From contig NZ_CP081149.1 in NCBI RefSeq assembly GCF_019665785.1, positions 1,116,001-1,180,000 of the forward strand: a stretch of 64,000 nt of DNA, read 5' to 3'. The DNA comes from Deefgea piscis (lineage in GTDB: Bacteria > Pseudomonadota > Gammaproteobacteria > Burkholderiales > Chitinibacteraceae). Under the pieces are notes generated by a model. The model did no database searches. It was not told the origin of the DNA and worked only from the letters and a program-made list of their open reading frames with translations. Of the stretch, positions 45,130-53,868 are shown piece after piece. The position numbers were made by a program, and so were the translations under genes. Position 1 is the stretch's first letter; every line of letters begins with the position of its first letter.

Positions 45130-46068
45130 TTAATTCTCTTCGGCTTCACACAGCAATGCCGCTTGCACCACTTGGCGGTTAAGGTGCGGGGCAAACAGCT
45201 CGATAAAATCGTAGCCATAACCGCGTAAATAAGCGTCTTTGCGTACGCCAATATGCGTGGTCGAGGGCTCAAATAAATGGCTTACATCGATCGATGTGAG
45301 TTGGGTATCTCGCTCTGGCTCATACGCCATACTGGCCAATATGCCGATACCCAAGCCTAAAGCCACATAAGTTTTAATCACATCCGAATCAATCGCGGTC
45401 AGCACAATATTTGGAATCAGGTGCTTTAACTCAAAAGCGCGGTTGATTTTTGAGCGACCCGCAAAAGCAAAGTCATACGTAATTAAAGGCCAAGCGGCAA
45501 TATCCTCCAACATGACTGGCCGCTGCAGTGTCGTTAAAGGGTGGCCATTGGGCACGACGACAATGCGATTCCACGAATAGCAATCGAGCGTGGCCAGCTC
45601 AGGGTAATGATCGATGCCTTCGGTTGCAATCGCAATATCGGCACTGCCATCGACGACCATTTCTGAGATTTGCGTTGGATTACCTTGCTTGAGCGAGAGG
45701 CGCACTTTGGGGTAACGCTGCATAAAGGTTTGAATCGTTTTAGGCAGTGCGTAGCGCGCTTGGGTGTGCGTGGTGGCAATAATTAAACTACCGCCTTCAA
45801 CGTTAACAAATTCTTCGCCAATGCGTTTTAGATTGCGCGATTGCATCAAAATACGCTCAGCAATCCGCAAAATTTCACGACCCGGTGCGGTGATATCGAC
45901 CACGCGTTTGCCGTTGCGAATAAAAATCTGCACGCCAAGCTCGTCTTCAAGTAAACGGATCTGTTTTGAAATACCCGGTTGCGAGGTATGCAGTTTTTCC
46001 GCCGCTTCTGAAACATTGAGCCCTTGCTTCGCGACTTCGACCAAATAACGGAGTTGTTGTAATTTCAT
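45130..46068 (-). CDS. cysB: LysR-type regulator CysB (cysteine regulon activator)
   Basis: Activates sulfate uptake and assimilation genes when acetylserine is present. At 312 aa it has the N-terminal winged helix (MKLQQLRYLVEVAKQGLNVS, LHTSQPGISKQIRLLEDELG) and an inducer-binding domain with IIATTHTQARYALPKTIQTF, the sulfate/acetylserine pocket region, and LGLGIGILASMAYEPERD. These are diagnostic of CysB/Cbl. It is divergent from a TauE-type permease and cysH. CysB in betaproteobacteria is the expected member; Cbl cannot be fully excluded. Confidence 0.92.
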   Translation of the reverse strand: MKLQQLRYLVEVAKQGLNVSEAAEKLHTSQPGISKQIRLLEDELGVQIFIRNGKRVVDITAPGREILRIAERILMQSRNLKRIGEEFVNVEGGSLIIATTHTQARYALPKTIQTFMQRYPKVRLSLKQGNPTQISEMVVDGSADIAIATEGIDHYPELATLDCYSWNRIVVVPNGHPLTTLQRPVMLEDIAAWPLITYDFAFAGRSKINRAFELKHLIPNIVLTAIDSDVIKTYVALGLGIGILASMAYEPERDTQLTSIDVSHLFEPSTTHIGVRKDAYLRGYGYDFIELFAPHLNRQVVQAALLCEAEEN

Positions 46069-46144
46069 AGCGTAGACTCGTGAAAGAATTGACTGAGAAT
46101 TTTTGGTTCTAAAATCCTAACATATTTGTCTAAGGTGTTATAAG

Positions 46145-46150
46145 TATAAT
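46145..46150 (+). promoter_or_regulatory. -10 element of the tauE-cysH unit
   Basis: TATAAT lies about 57 bases upstream of the permease start without a well-spaced -35. That fits an activator-dependent promoter, probably CysB bound in the cysB-tauE gap. CysB sites are too degenerate to place by eye. Confidence 0.4.
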
Positions 46151-46206
46151 TGCTATGATGCAAGGCTAAATCAAAACCGCCAAACCCTTTGGCCCTAGGA
46201 TACAAG

Positions 46207-46992
46207 ATGGATGTTGGCGTTTTAGGCTTTGTCATTGCGGGTTTAGTCGTCGGTTTTATTGTTGGGATGACTGGCGTTGGCGGTGGTTCTTTAATGACGC
46301 CGATATTGTTATGGTTTGGGATTCCACCCGCAGCGGCGGTTGGCACTGATCTACTTTATGCCTCGATTACCAAGGCCGGTGGCGTTTATGTGCATCAAAA
46401 AAATAACAATATCGATTGGTCGATTACCGGCTATTTATCTTTAGGTAGCGTGCCAGCGGCGGCTTTAACTTTGCTGGTGCTGCACTATCTGCATACCGAT
46501 ACACAAACATTAAATGCAGTGATTAAGCATGGCTTGGGCGTGGCTTTACTGTTTACCGCAGTGGCGATTGTGTTTAAACAGCAAATCATTGCTTTTGCCA
46601 GTCAGCATGCCGGTGATCGCTTTAAAATGAGTGGCGCTCGTTTAAATACATTAACGGTGCTGACCGGGGTTTTACTCGGGGCGATTGTTACTTTAACTTC
46701 GATTGGCGCTGGTGCTTTAGGCACGGTGGCGTTATTTCTTTTGTATCCCTTAATGACCACCAAGCGCTTAGTCGGCACCGAAATCGCGCACGCGGTACCG
46801 CTGACTTTAGTCGCAGGTCTAGGGCATGCCAGTATGGGCAATATGGATTGGAGTTTATTGGCGTATTTATTAATGGGCTCTTTGCCGGGTATTTATTTTG
46901 GCAGCCATTTATCTGGCGTGATTTCTGATCGTGTTTTGCGTCCTTGCTTGGCCACCATGCTGGTATTCATTGGCTACAAACTGATATTTTAA
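46207..46992 (+). CDS. TauE/SafE-family membrane permease
   Basis: A 261-aa protein with about eight membrane helices of the TauE/SafE family. These proteins transport sulfite, sulfonate-derived or other small anions. Two family repeats are visible: GLVVGFIVGMTGVGGGSLMTPIL and GVLLGAIVTLTSIGAGALGTVAL. The ATG at 46207 has AGGA nearby. It is 14 bases before cysH and divergent from cysB, so an anion linked to sulfur assimilation is likely. Direction of transport is not known. Confidence 0.86.
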   Translation: MDVGVLGFVIAGLVVGFIVGMTGVGGGSLMTPILLWFGIPPAAAVGTDLLYASITKAGGVYVHQKNNNIDWSITGYLSLGSVPAAALTLLVLHYLHTDTQTLNAVIKHGLGVALLFTAVAIVFKQQIIAFASQHAGDRFKMSGARLNTLTVLTGVLLGAIVTLTSIGAGALGTVALFLLYPLMTTKRLVGTEIAHAVPLTLVAGLGHASMGNMDWSLLAYLLMGSLPGIYFGSHLSGVISDRVLRPCLATMLVFIGYKLIF

Positions 46993-47006
46993 TTTTGGGG
47001 TTTATT

Positions 47007-47711
47007 ATGGATTTTTCGCAAAAATTAGCTGAGACCATCGCGCTATTAGAACGAATTGCGGCTGAATATAGTCCAGCGACATTTGCCAATTCTTTTGGCG
47101 CTGAAGATATGGTGATTACGCATTTATTAGCTAAGCATCAAGTCGCCGTGAGTATATTTAGTCTCGATACTGGCCGTTTACCCAGCGAAACCTATACCTT
47201 GATGCAAAAAGTGGCGGAGCAATATCCATCGCATCCAATTGCTGTGTATTTCCCACAAACGGCAGCAGTAGAGCAGTATGTAAATAGCAATGGCATCAAT
47301 GCATTTTATAACTCGGTTGAGCTGAGAAAATCTTGCTGCCATATTCGCAAAATTGAGCCTTTGCAACGCGCTTTGCAAGGCAAAAAAGCCTGGATTACTG
47401 GTTTACGCCGCGAGCAATCACCAACTCGCACCGATTTAGCGCAGCAAGAGTTTGATGCGGGTAATGGATTGGAGAAATTTAATCCTTTGCTTGAATGGAC
47501 CGAAAAAGAAGTTTGGGCCTATATTCGCGACCATCAAATCCCCTATAACGCGCTACACGATCAGTACGTACCTTCAATTGGCTGTGCGCCTTGTACCCGG
47601 CCGATTGCAATGGGGGAAGACGTTCGTGCCGGACGCTGGTGGTGGGAAAACCCAGAAAATAAAGAATGTGGTTTACACGTGAAAGAAAGCGCTGTGAGTT
47701 TGCTTAAATAA
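47007..47711 (+). CDS. cysH: Assimilatory APS reductase (CysH, [4Fe-4S] type)
   Basis: Reduces activated sulfate to sulfite. The 234-aa protein has the nucleotide-binding SIFSLDTGRLPSETY near its start. It then has both halves of the iron-sulfur motif, CC in RKSCCHIRKI and CAPC in IGCAPCTRP, about 80 residues apart. The catalytic cysteine is in ECGLHV near the end. The double-Cys pair indicates adenylylsulfate (APS) as substrate, not the PAPS used by E. coli CysH. GGGG at 46997-47000 sets the start. Likely co-transcribed with the TauE gene and CysB-controlled. Confidence 0.93.
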   Translation: MDFSQKLAETIALLERIAAEYSPATFANSFGAEDMVITHLLAKHQVAVSIFSLDTGRLPSETYTLMQKVAEQYPSHPIAVYFPQTAAVEQYVNSNGINAFYNSVELRKSCCHIRKIEPLQRALQGKKAWITGLRREQSPTRTDLAQQEFDAGNGLEKFNPLLEWTEKEVWAYIRDHQIPYNALHDQYVPSIGCAPCTRPIAMGEDVRAGRWWWENPENKECGLHVKESAVSLLK

Positions 47712-48038
47712 CGAGCTGCACAGCTATAAACATCGACTAAGTTTTTTATCGGCCAACTTATTTGTTTGAAAACAAACGCCCGAGTTATCGGGCGTTTTTC
47801 TTGTCTGCTGTAATTGACAAGTTAGGCTGCTCTCACTAAATTGGTATGCTTAATTTGGCGTGTTCGTAAATTAAATGTAATGGTAAAGGCGCAATTTAAT
47901 TGATGTGCTGAACGAGTTTAATGGCAAAAGATATCAAGTGGTTCTAGAGCGATTAAACCCTGCGTTAACAAAGCCAAAGCTATTTCGCTCTTTTAGGGAG
48001 GGCGGCTTAGTTAATTTAACTCATATAGGATAAGAAAA
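47712..48038. promoter_or_regulatory. Intergenic region cysH - amino-sugar kinase
   Basis: The first part contains the cysH terminator. The rest is AT-rich upstream DNA of the kinase gene. AAGTGGTTCTAGAGCG at about 47936-47951 resembles half of a GntR/DasR-type operator centred on CTAGA. The only other CTAGA-centred palindrome noticed nearby is at 50118. AGGATAAG precedes the kinase ATG. Confidence 0.35.
47775..47799 (+). terminator. cysH terminator
   Basis: AACGCCCGA pairs with TCGGGCGTT across GTTA, followed by TTTC. Confidence 0.9.
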
Positions 48039-48917
48039 ATGAGCTCTATTCAGTATTTAATCGGCGTGGATGGCGGTGGTACAGGAACACGGATTTGTAT
48101 CGCAGGATTGGATGGTGTGGAAAAAGTACGCGCTCAAGCTGGTCCTTCTGCGTTAGGGCAGGGCATCGAGAAAGCTTGGCAAAATATCACCCAAGCAATT
48201 TTAGAAGGTTTTAAAGCCATCGGCGTGAATGAGCCAGATTTTGCGCAGTGCGCCGTCGGTTTTGGTTTGTCAGGCGTTACAGTTAAAGCATGGGCCGACG
48301 CGTTTGCCAGTCAAAACCCTGGTTTTGCTCAGGTGGTGATTGAAACCGATGGCTACTCAACATTATTGGGTGCACATAATGGCCTGCATGGCGGCATTAT
48401 TGCGATTGGCACCGGCTCGATTGGTGAGGCTTGGCTTAGCGATGGTACGCGCTTAGAAGTCGGTGGTTGGGGCTTTCCAACTTCAGATGAAGGCTCTGGC
48501 GCCTATTTGGGTTTAAAAGCGATTAATCATGTGCAACGCCTAATGGATGGTCGTCGTCCTATGACGGCATTTGGGCAAAAACTCTTGTCGATTACTGGCG
48601 ACACACGTGAACAAGTTTTCGCATGGATGGGCACAATGAAGCAAAGCGAATGCGCTTCTTTGTCGCCGATTGTGCTGGAGTTTGCTGATAGTGATGAATT
48701 TGCCAAAGCATTTGTAATGGATGCTGGCCGAGAAATTGAAAATATCGCCATTGCTTTGCGTGCTACCGCTCCCGAGTTACCGATTGCGATTTGTGGTGGT
48801 GGTTTATCCGAGGCATTACGCCCATATATGCCGAGTGAGTTTTTAGCGAGCACGACGCGCGCGCAAAAAGACTCATGTGCCGGTGCTTTAATCTTAATTG
48901 CGCGTGAATTTAAGTAA
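48039..48917 (+). CDS. BadF/BadG-family amino-sugar kinase (glucosamine or GlcNAc kinase)
   Basis: A 292-aa ASKHA-fold kinase. Phosphate-binding motifs are GVDGGGTGTRICIAG at the N-terminus and GGIIAIGTGSIGEAW in the middle. The adenosine motif AICGGGLSEALRPYMP is near the C-terminus, and VGGWGFPTSDEGSGAYLG is characteristic of the GspK/NagK branch. In Vibrio the equivalent GspK phosphorylates glucosamine in the chitin pathway. The GntR regulator 14 bases downstream and the sugar ABC transporter beyond support a chitin/GlcNAc role. Glucosamine versus GlcNAc is undecided. Confidence 0.88.
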   Translation: MSSIQYLIGVDGGGTGTRICIAGLDGVEKVRAQAGPSALGQGIEKAWQNITQAILEGFKAIGVNEPDFAQCAVGFGLSGVTVKAWADAFASQNPGFAQVVIETDGYSTLLGAHNGLHGGIIAIGTGSIGEAWLSDGTRLEVGGWGFPTSDEGSGAYLGLKAINHVQRLMDGRRPMTAFGQKLLSITGDTREQVFAWMGTMKQSECASLSPIVLEFADSDEFAKAFVMDAGREIENIAIALRATAPELPIAICGGGLSEALRPYMPSEFLASTTRAQKDSCAGALILIAREFK

Positions 48918-48931
48918 TTCAGGAGTAGGGG

Positions 48932-49672
48932 ATGCAAAATCAAAACAAGCTTTTGGTGCTCAAGCCCGATAGTGATAGTGCAACACCATTGTATTTGCAG
49001 TTTGGGCATAAGCTTGCTGCCGCGATTCATGCTGGATTTTGGAAAGCGGATGATCCCCTTCCTTCGGAGCGTACCTTTTGTGATGTGCTCGGTATTTCAC
49101 GCGTAACGGCGCGTAAAGCACTCGATTTATTACTCGAGCAAGGCTTAATTATTCGTCGCCAAGGTTCTGGTACCTATATCACGCCTAAATTAGAGCAGCC
49201 GTTAACTCGGCTGACTAATTTGTCTGAAATGCTCAAGCAGCGTGGCTTTCGTCCATCATCCAAATGGCTCAAGCGTGAGCTCGCTTTAGCCGGCTCAGAA
49301 GAATTACTCAGGCTTAATCTCACGCCCAATAGCCGTGTGGTGCATTTGGAGCGTTTACGTTTTGCCAATGACGTGGTGATGGCGGTGGAATACACCGCTT
49401 TACCTTATCACTACGTGCCAGAGCCCGAGCGCATTGGTGAGTCTTTATATGAATATATGCGCGATGCCAATCTCACGGTGGTACGCGCGATTCAAAATAT
49501 TGGCGCAGTCAATGCCACTGAAGAATTAGCGCAACTCACCGGCGTACCCACCGGCACGGCGATGTTGCATCTGACGCGAGTGGGTTATTTAGAAGACGGC
49601 ACGGCGATTGAACTCACGCATTCATGGTTTCGTAGTGATTATTATGATTTTGTCGTGGAGTTATATCGTTAA
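48932..49672 (+). CDS. GntR-family regulator with UTRA domain (NagR/DasR-like)
   Basis: A 246-aa transcription factor. The N-terminal winged helix covers about residues 15-85 (PLYLQFGHKLAAAIHAGFWK, PSERTFCDVLGISRVTARKA, IIRRQGSGTYI). The UTRA effector domain follows (VVHLERLRFANDVVMAVEYT, LPYHYVPEP, ELTHSWFRSDYYDFVVEL). This HutC/FarR subfamily includes NagR and DasR, which sense aminosugar phosphates. Co-transcribed with the amino-sugar kinase, it probably controls itself and the ABC transporter genes downstream. Confidence 0.9.
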   Translation: MQNQNKLLVLKPDSDSATPLYLQFGHKLAAAIHAGFWKADDPLPSERTFCDVLGISRVTARKALDLLLEQGLIIRRQGSGTYITPKLEQPLTRLTNLSEMLKQRGFRPSSKWLKRELALAGSEELLRLNLTPNSRVVHLERLRFANDVVMAVEYTALPYHYVPEPERIGESLYEYMRDANLTVVRAIQNIGAVNATEELAQLTGVPTGTAMLHLTRVGYLEDGTAIELTHSWFRSDYYDFVVELYR

Positions 49673-50371
49673 AAACGAGCTACTGCAGGTTTTTTATGGC
49701 GTACGGCGAAAGTCGATACGCCATTTTTATTGCAGTGTGTTGCGGTAATGGTACAAAAAATTACATTGGTAAATTTACACACCCTGTCTTAATTTTGGCC
49801 GAACTTTGGCTTGAGCAATGTAATTTCTCTCACGATTTGTCAGTAAGAATGTATTTATTTACTCAAAAATACCCAAAACATACGGGATTTCCTACATTTT
49901 TTGTCGTTGCTTACACGATATTTCCTTGTTTTGTAGTGCTTTTTCGAAAAACGAATAAAGACTAAATGTAGTTTTTAAAAAGCATTAGGGCTTTTGCCTA
50001 CAGATTTTTCTTATTGTGTTGATCTCACCAATCTTGCTGTTTGAACAACGTCGATCCGTGAAGCGAAGAGGGGGGCTGACGCACTGTTGGTGAGAATGTT
50101 CACTCATCTTGCGAATTACGGTAATCTAGATTCCGTAGTGTGATCGCAGTGGCTTACGAAACTAATTCGAACCACCGAGTGATTAAGATGGCTTGATGAA
50201 ATTAAAAGTACTAAAAGCGTTCATATCGAACGTAATGCGTGAAAAAAAATTCATTATTGCAACTTGACTTGAGATTGCCCTGAAATTTTTTTGGTTTACT
50301 TGTTGTTGATTTGAGCCCTTTTCCTGCGACCTTGTGTTGCTCGTATTCAATGTTAAATGTTAGGAGTTGTT
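49673..50371. promoter_or_regulatory. Long control region before the sugar-binding protein gene
   Basis: A 699-base AT-rich region with no convincing gene; an 89-codon frame starting at 49696 begins inside a terminator and is rejected. Candidate operators: ACGG-T-AATCTAGATT-CCGT (50118-50136), a near-perfect palindrome; GTGG..CGAA / TTCG..CCAC (50149-50175); and CGTTC/GAACG around ATATC (about 50218-50232). AGGAG at 50362-50366 is the ribosome-binding site of the binding-protein gene. The length suggests complex control or a long leader. Confidence 0.5.
49696..49730 (+). terminator. Terminator of the kinase-GntR unit
   Basis: ATGGCGTA (49696-49703) pairs with TACGCCAT (49717-49724), followed by TTTTAT. 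Outer CTGCA/TGCAG extend it. Lies 24 bases after the GntR stop. Confidence 0.82.
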
Positions 50372-51616
50372 ATGAACTTTAAACGTTCCGTTCTTGTTGG
50401 TGCTGCACTTTTCGCTGCTTCTGTTGTTACAGCTCAAGCTGCGACTAAAGTTGAGTTCTGGTCTCACTCTTTGGCTCCAACTTACGATGCATACCACAAA
50501 GAAGTTGTTGCTAAATTCAACAGCTTGAACAATGGCATCGTATTGACTCAAAAAGATTTGGGTTGGGGCGCAATGAAGCCAGCTATCGTTGCTGCTGTTG
50601 CTGAAGGTAACGTTCCAGCTTTGGCATTGGTGCCAACTGACTGGATGAATGAAATGTCGGGCAAATTGTTGACGCCAGTTGACGGCATCATCAACAAAGC
50701 GCAATACACTAACGCTGCTTTGTCTAACGCTACTGTTGACGGCAAAATCTACGGCTTCCCATCTTACCAAGTTACTGCCGTAATGGTATTTAACAAAGAC
50801 ATGTTGGCTAAAGCTGGCGTTAAGCCAGAATTCAAGTCTTTGGACGACGTATTTGCTGCAGCTAAGAAAATCAAAGCAACAACTGGCAAACCAGGTTGGG
50901 CTTCTAAACTTCAAGACGGCTTCACTGGCTGGTTCATGTTTGAAGGTTTGCCTTTGATGGCTAACGGCAAAGCGGCATTCAATAGCCCTAAACACGTAGC
51001 TTTGGTTCAAAAATTTGCTGATGCATACAAAGAAGGCACCATCGTTAAAGATGTGAACCTTGACTTTGACAAGCAAATTGCTGGTTTCGCGAATGGCAAC
51101 TTCGCAATGTTCGCTGAAGGTGGCCACGCAGTTAAGAAAATTAAAGATGCTAACCCAGCAGCTTACAAAGCAGCTGACGTAACTAGCTTCCCATTGGGCG
51201 ATAACGGCAAATTGGCATTTGGTGGTTGGACTACAATGTACGTAGTGCCAAAAGGCCAAAAAGACATGAAAGCTGTTGGTGTTGTGGGTAACTTCATCAC
51301 TGGCGAATGGGCTCAAGAGCAATTTGCTAAAGCATCTTACACTTTTGCATCAACTAAGTTGGCTAATGCTGCCGCTTCTAAAGATCCAGCTTTGAATGAC
51401 ATGACTGACCCAGGCAAGAAAGCATTCAAGATGGGTGGCATGGTAATCGATAAAACTCGTCACTTCATGGTAAAAGACTTGCCAGCAGGTGCTGACGAAG
51501 CTGCTTTGACCAAAGTAATGAACGACAAGATCGATGCTGCGATCCAAGGTCGTATCCCAGCTAAGCAAGCTTTGGATGAGGCTGTTGCTGCTTGGAATGC
51601 TCAATTCACTAAATAA
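50372..51616 (+). CDS. Sugar ABC transporter substrate-binding protein
   Basis: A 414-aa family-1 solute-binding protein with a signal peptide (MNFKRSVLVGAALFAASVVT, cut after AQA). Marks: VEFWSHSLAPTYDAYHKEVV, GNVPALALVPTDWMNEMSG, YGFPSYQVTAVMVFNKDMLA, GNFAMFAEGGHAVKKI, and FGGWTTMYVVPKGQ. Codon use is highly biased (GCT, GGT, TTG), so it should be very abundant. A terminator follows at once, favouring more binding protein than permease. Cargo is probably a chitin-derived sugar or disaccharide, inferred from the kinase/GntR neighbours; no sequence-based proof. Confidence 0.88.
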   Translation: MNFKRSVLVGAALFAASVVTAQAATKVEFWSHSLAPTYDAYHKEVVAKFNSLNNGIVLTQKDLGWGAMKPAIVAAVAEGNVPALALVPTDWMNEMSGKLLTPVDGIINKAQYTNAALSNATVDGKIYGFPSYQVTAVMVFNKDMLAKAGVKPEFKSLDDVFAAAKKIKATTGKPGWASKLQDGFTGWFMFEGLPLMANGKAAFNSPKHVALVQKFADAYKEGTIVKDVNLDFDKQIAGFANGNFAMFAEGGHAVKKIKDANPAAYKAADVTSFPLGDNGKLAFGGWTTMYVVPKGQKDMKAVGVVGNFITGEWAQEQFAKASYTFASTKLANAAASKDPALNDMTDPGKKAFKMGGMVIDKTRHFMVKDLPAGADEAALTKVMNDKIDAAIQGRIPAKQALDEAVAAWNAQFTK

Positions 51617-51630
51617 TATTTAGTTAATTA

Positions 51631-51669
51631 AAAAAAAGCGGTAATGCATTATGCATTACCGCTTTTTTT
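51631..51669 (+). terminator. Strong terminator after the binding-protein gene
   Basis: AAAAAAAGCGGTAATGCAT and ATGCATTACCGCTTTTTTT form a near-perfect 19-bp stem around a single T. It should release the highly expressed binding protein message before the permeases. Confidence 0.93.
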
Positions 51670-51978
51670 GTGCGTTGCAAAATTAAATTGAAATTGTTAA
51701 TTAGACTTTACTAATGAAGTAAATAATCGTGCACCAAAATGTTGCAGCATTATAAAAAACGCCCTGTTGTTGCAATGTCTATTTTTTGTAGTTTGTACTA
51801 TAGATTTTCTAGTTACATTTGACTTGTTTAAAAAATACAATGCAAATGTGCAAAATTTGCATTGCTTAAGTTATAATCTCTGCTCTTAATATCACCTGGG
51901 TTTGGTTAATATCAAGTCACAAAATGTGTGGATTGAGTTATTATCTACCTTGTCTGTAACGCACTGAAGAGTCGAAAC
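51670..51978. promoter_or_regulatory. Promoter region of the sugar permease genes
   Basis: AT-rich. An inverted repeat CAATGCAAA/TTTGCATTG (51838-51864) lies 7 bases before TATAAT (51872-51877), so it covers the -35 position and may be an operator. GTG at 51979 is the start of the first permease, with weak GAAGAG ahead. This separate promoter explains how permeases are made despite the terminator upstream. Confidence 0.5.
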
Positions 51979-52857
51979 GTGAAAAACTCCAATTTGTTAG
52001 CCTATTTATTCTTGGCACCTGCCTTGATCTTTATGGGTATATTTGTTTTTTGGCCTGTGGGTTTTAACACCTATTTGGCTTTTCATGACTATGAGATTGC
52101 AGGGGGAGCAACAACTTGGAATAACTTTGCCAATTTCAAGCACATCTGGGAAGATGAATTATTTCGTCAGGCTGTAAAAAATTCTTTGTTTTTCTTATTG
52201 GTTGTACCGCCAATTCAATTGTTTTCTTTGCTAATTGCTAAATTAGTAAACAATAAATTGCCAGGTATGACATTCTTTCGTGCGGTTTACTACATTCCTG
52301 TAATTACTGCGATTTCAATTGCTGGTGTGGTTTGGTCTTTTGTACTGAATTACGCAGGTATGTTGAATGCGATAACATCATCAATTGCACATTTTTTGCA
52401 TATCATACCTTCTACAGAAATGATTCAAACCCAATGGTTGGGTGATCCAAAAATCGCAATGTATTCAATTATGTTGTTTACCTTCTGGAAAGGTTTGGGT
52501 TACTACATGGTTCTGTATCTCGCTGGCTTGCAAGGCATTCCAAGTGAAGTAGAAGAAGCCGCTGTCTTGGATGGTGCTAATGCGTGGGATCGATTCTGGA
52601 AGATTACAGTGCCAATGATGAAACCAACGATCTTGCTGTGTACGATGCTGTCTACGATTGGTGCACTTAAAGTGTTCCAAGAAGTGGTGGTGTTGACATC
52701 CGGTAAGGCTGAAACATATACCGCCCTGTTTTATGTTTATGATCAGGCGTTTAAAAACTTCAACTTCGGCGTATCGGCTGCTGCTGGCTTGGTTGTTACA
52801 TTCTTTTGTGTATTGCTGGCCGCTCTTCAATTCCGCTTCTTTGGCGAAAAACAATAA
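51979..52857 (+). CDS. Sugar ABC transporter permease 1 (MalF/UgpA type)
   Basis: A 292-aa inner-membrane protein with six helices. The start (KNSNLLAYLFLAPALIFMGIF) and the EAA loop contacting the ATPase (EVEEAAVLDGANAWDRFWKI) define the family. FFRAVYYIPVITAISIAGVVW is the typical helix-3 region. GTG start. It is followed after 20 bases by the second permease. Confidence 0.9.
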   Translation: MKNSNLLAYLFLAPALIFMGIFVFWPVGFNTYLAFHDYEIAGGATTWNNFANFKHIWEDELFRQAVKNSLFFLLVVPPIQLFSLLIAKLVNNKLPGMTFFRAVYYIPVITAISIAGVVWSFVLNYAGMLNAITSSIAHFLHIIPSTEMIQTQWLGDPKIAMYSIMLFTFWKGLGYYMVLYLAGLQGIPSEVEEAAVLDGANAWDRFWKITVPMMKPTILLCTMLSTIGALKVFQEVVVLTSGKAETYTALFYVYDQAFKNFNFGVSAAAGLVVTFFCVLLAALQFRFFGEKQ

Positions 52858-52877
52858 GAACATAGAGGAGAGTTGTT

Positions 52878-53810
52878 ATGTTTAAAACTAAAGCCATTCG
52901 CAAAGCATTAGGCCTAACTGCACATTACAGTGGCTTAATATTATTTGCCTTTTTTACCGTGTTTCCTTTGTTGTGGGCATTGGCATTTGCGCTTTCACAA
53001 GATGGTTCAACAGCCTATCGATTCCCTACTGGCTTTATGCCAACCACGGATGATGGTACTGGGAACTATACATTTGGTATGACGCTGATTTGGTTCGAGC
53101 GCGTCTTTAGTGAAATCCCATTTGGAAAATACTTCTTTAATTCGGTCATTATTTCTGGCTTTTCGGTAGTCTTTACTGCAATTTTTTCATTATTGGCAGC
53201 ATATCCATTAGCTCGAATGAAGTTTTTTGGTCGCAATGTGATTTTTATGGCAATTATTGGCACCTTGATGTTGCCTGGTGAAGCTGCTTTTGTGACGAAC
53301 TTCATCACCGTTTCTAAGTTCGGTAATTGGATGAATGAAGTGCAAGCGTTGCTTGGCAGCCCTGATGAAACCTGGAAACGCTTAGTTGGTGTCAATAGCT
53401 ACTTTGCCGTTATTGCTCCTGGTGTTGCTGGTGCATTTGGTATTTTCTTGATGAAACAAGCATTTGAAGCGGTTCCGCAAGATTTGATTGATGCAGCACG
53501 TGTTGACGGTGCAACGGAAATGCAAATTTTGTGGCGCGTAATGTTGCCTGTAACTGTACCGTCGCTTGCCGCGCTGAGTATTTTCACTTTGGTGAATTCA
53601 TGGAATGACTTCATTTGGCCGTCGATTATTATGCGCTCGAAAGAAATGCAGCCATTGGCGGTTGGTGTATTTAATGATTTGACCGGTCCATTAGCGGGTT
53701 CGCAAAATACCCTGATGGCAGCCATTGTATTGACTGTTATCCCTGTATTGATTTTCTTTGCCTTCACGCAGCGCTACTTTATCTCTGGTATGGATGGCGC
53801 AGTTAAATAA
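52878..53810 (+). CDS. Sugar ABC transporter permease 2 (MalG/UgpE type)
   Basis: A 310-aa six-helix permease. The EAA loop reads DLIDAARVDGATEMQILWRV, followed by MLPVTVPSLAALSIFTLVNSWNDF, a hallmark of MalG/UgpE/AraQ proteins. The periplasmic loop between helices 1 and 2 is longer than usual (about residues 40-80). A strong ribosome-binding site (GAGGAGAG) precedes the ATG. Pairs with permease 1. Confidence 0.9.
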   Translation: MFKTKAIRKALGLTAHYSGLILFAFFTVFPLLWALAFALSQDGSTAYRFPTGFMPTTDDGTGNYTFGMTLIWFERVFSEIPFGKYFFNSVIISGFSVVFTAIFSLLAAYPLARMKFFGRNVIFMAIIGTLMLPGEAAFVTNFITVSKFGNWMNEVQALLGSPDETWKRLVGVNSYFAVIAPGVAGAFGIFLMKQAFEAVPQDLIDAARVDGATEMQILWRVMLPVTVPSLAALSIFTLVNSWNDFIWPSIIMRSKEMQPLAVGVFNDLTGPLAGSQNTLMAAIVLTVIPVLIFFAFTQRYFISGMDGAVK

Positions 53811-53868
53811 GATGCTCTTGTATTGGCGCTTTACAAAATACCCAATTCAGAATTAAGGAATATTAAAA

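Noticed and set aside
49696..49965. 89-codon frame after the GntR gene
   Set aside because: It starts inside the GntR terminator stem, has no ribosome-binding site and gives a featureless product.
50360..51322. A 320-codon open frame antisense to the sugar-binding protein gene
   Set aside because: It arises from the strong codon bias of the sense gene. It has no ribosome-binding site of its own, and its product is rich in Cys, Phe, Ser and Val without a domain pattern.
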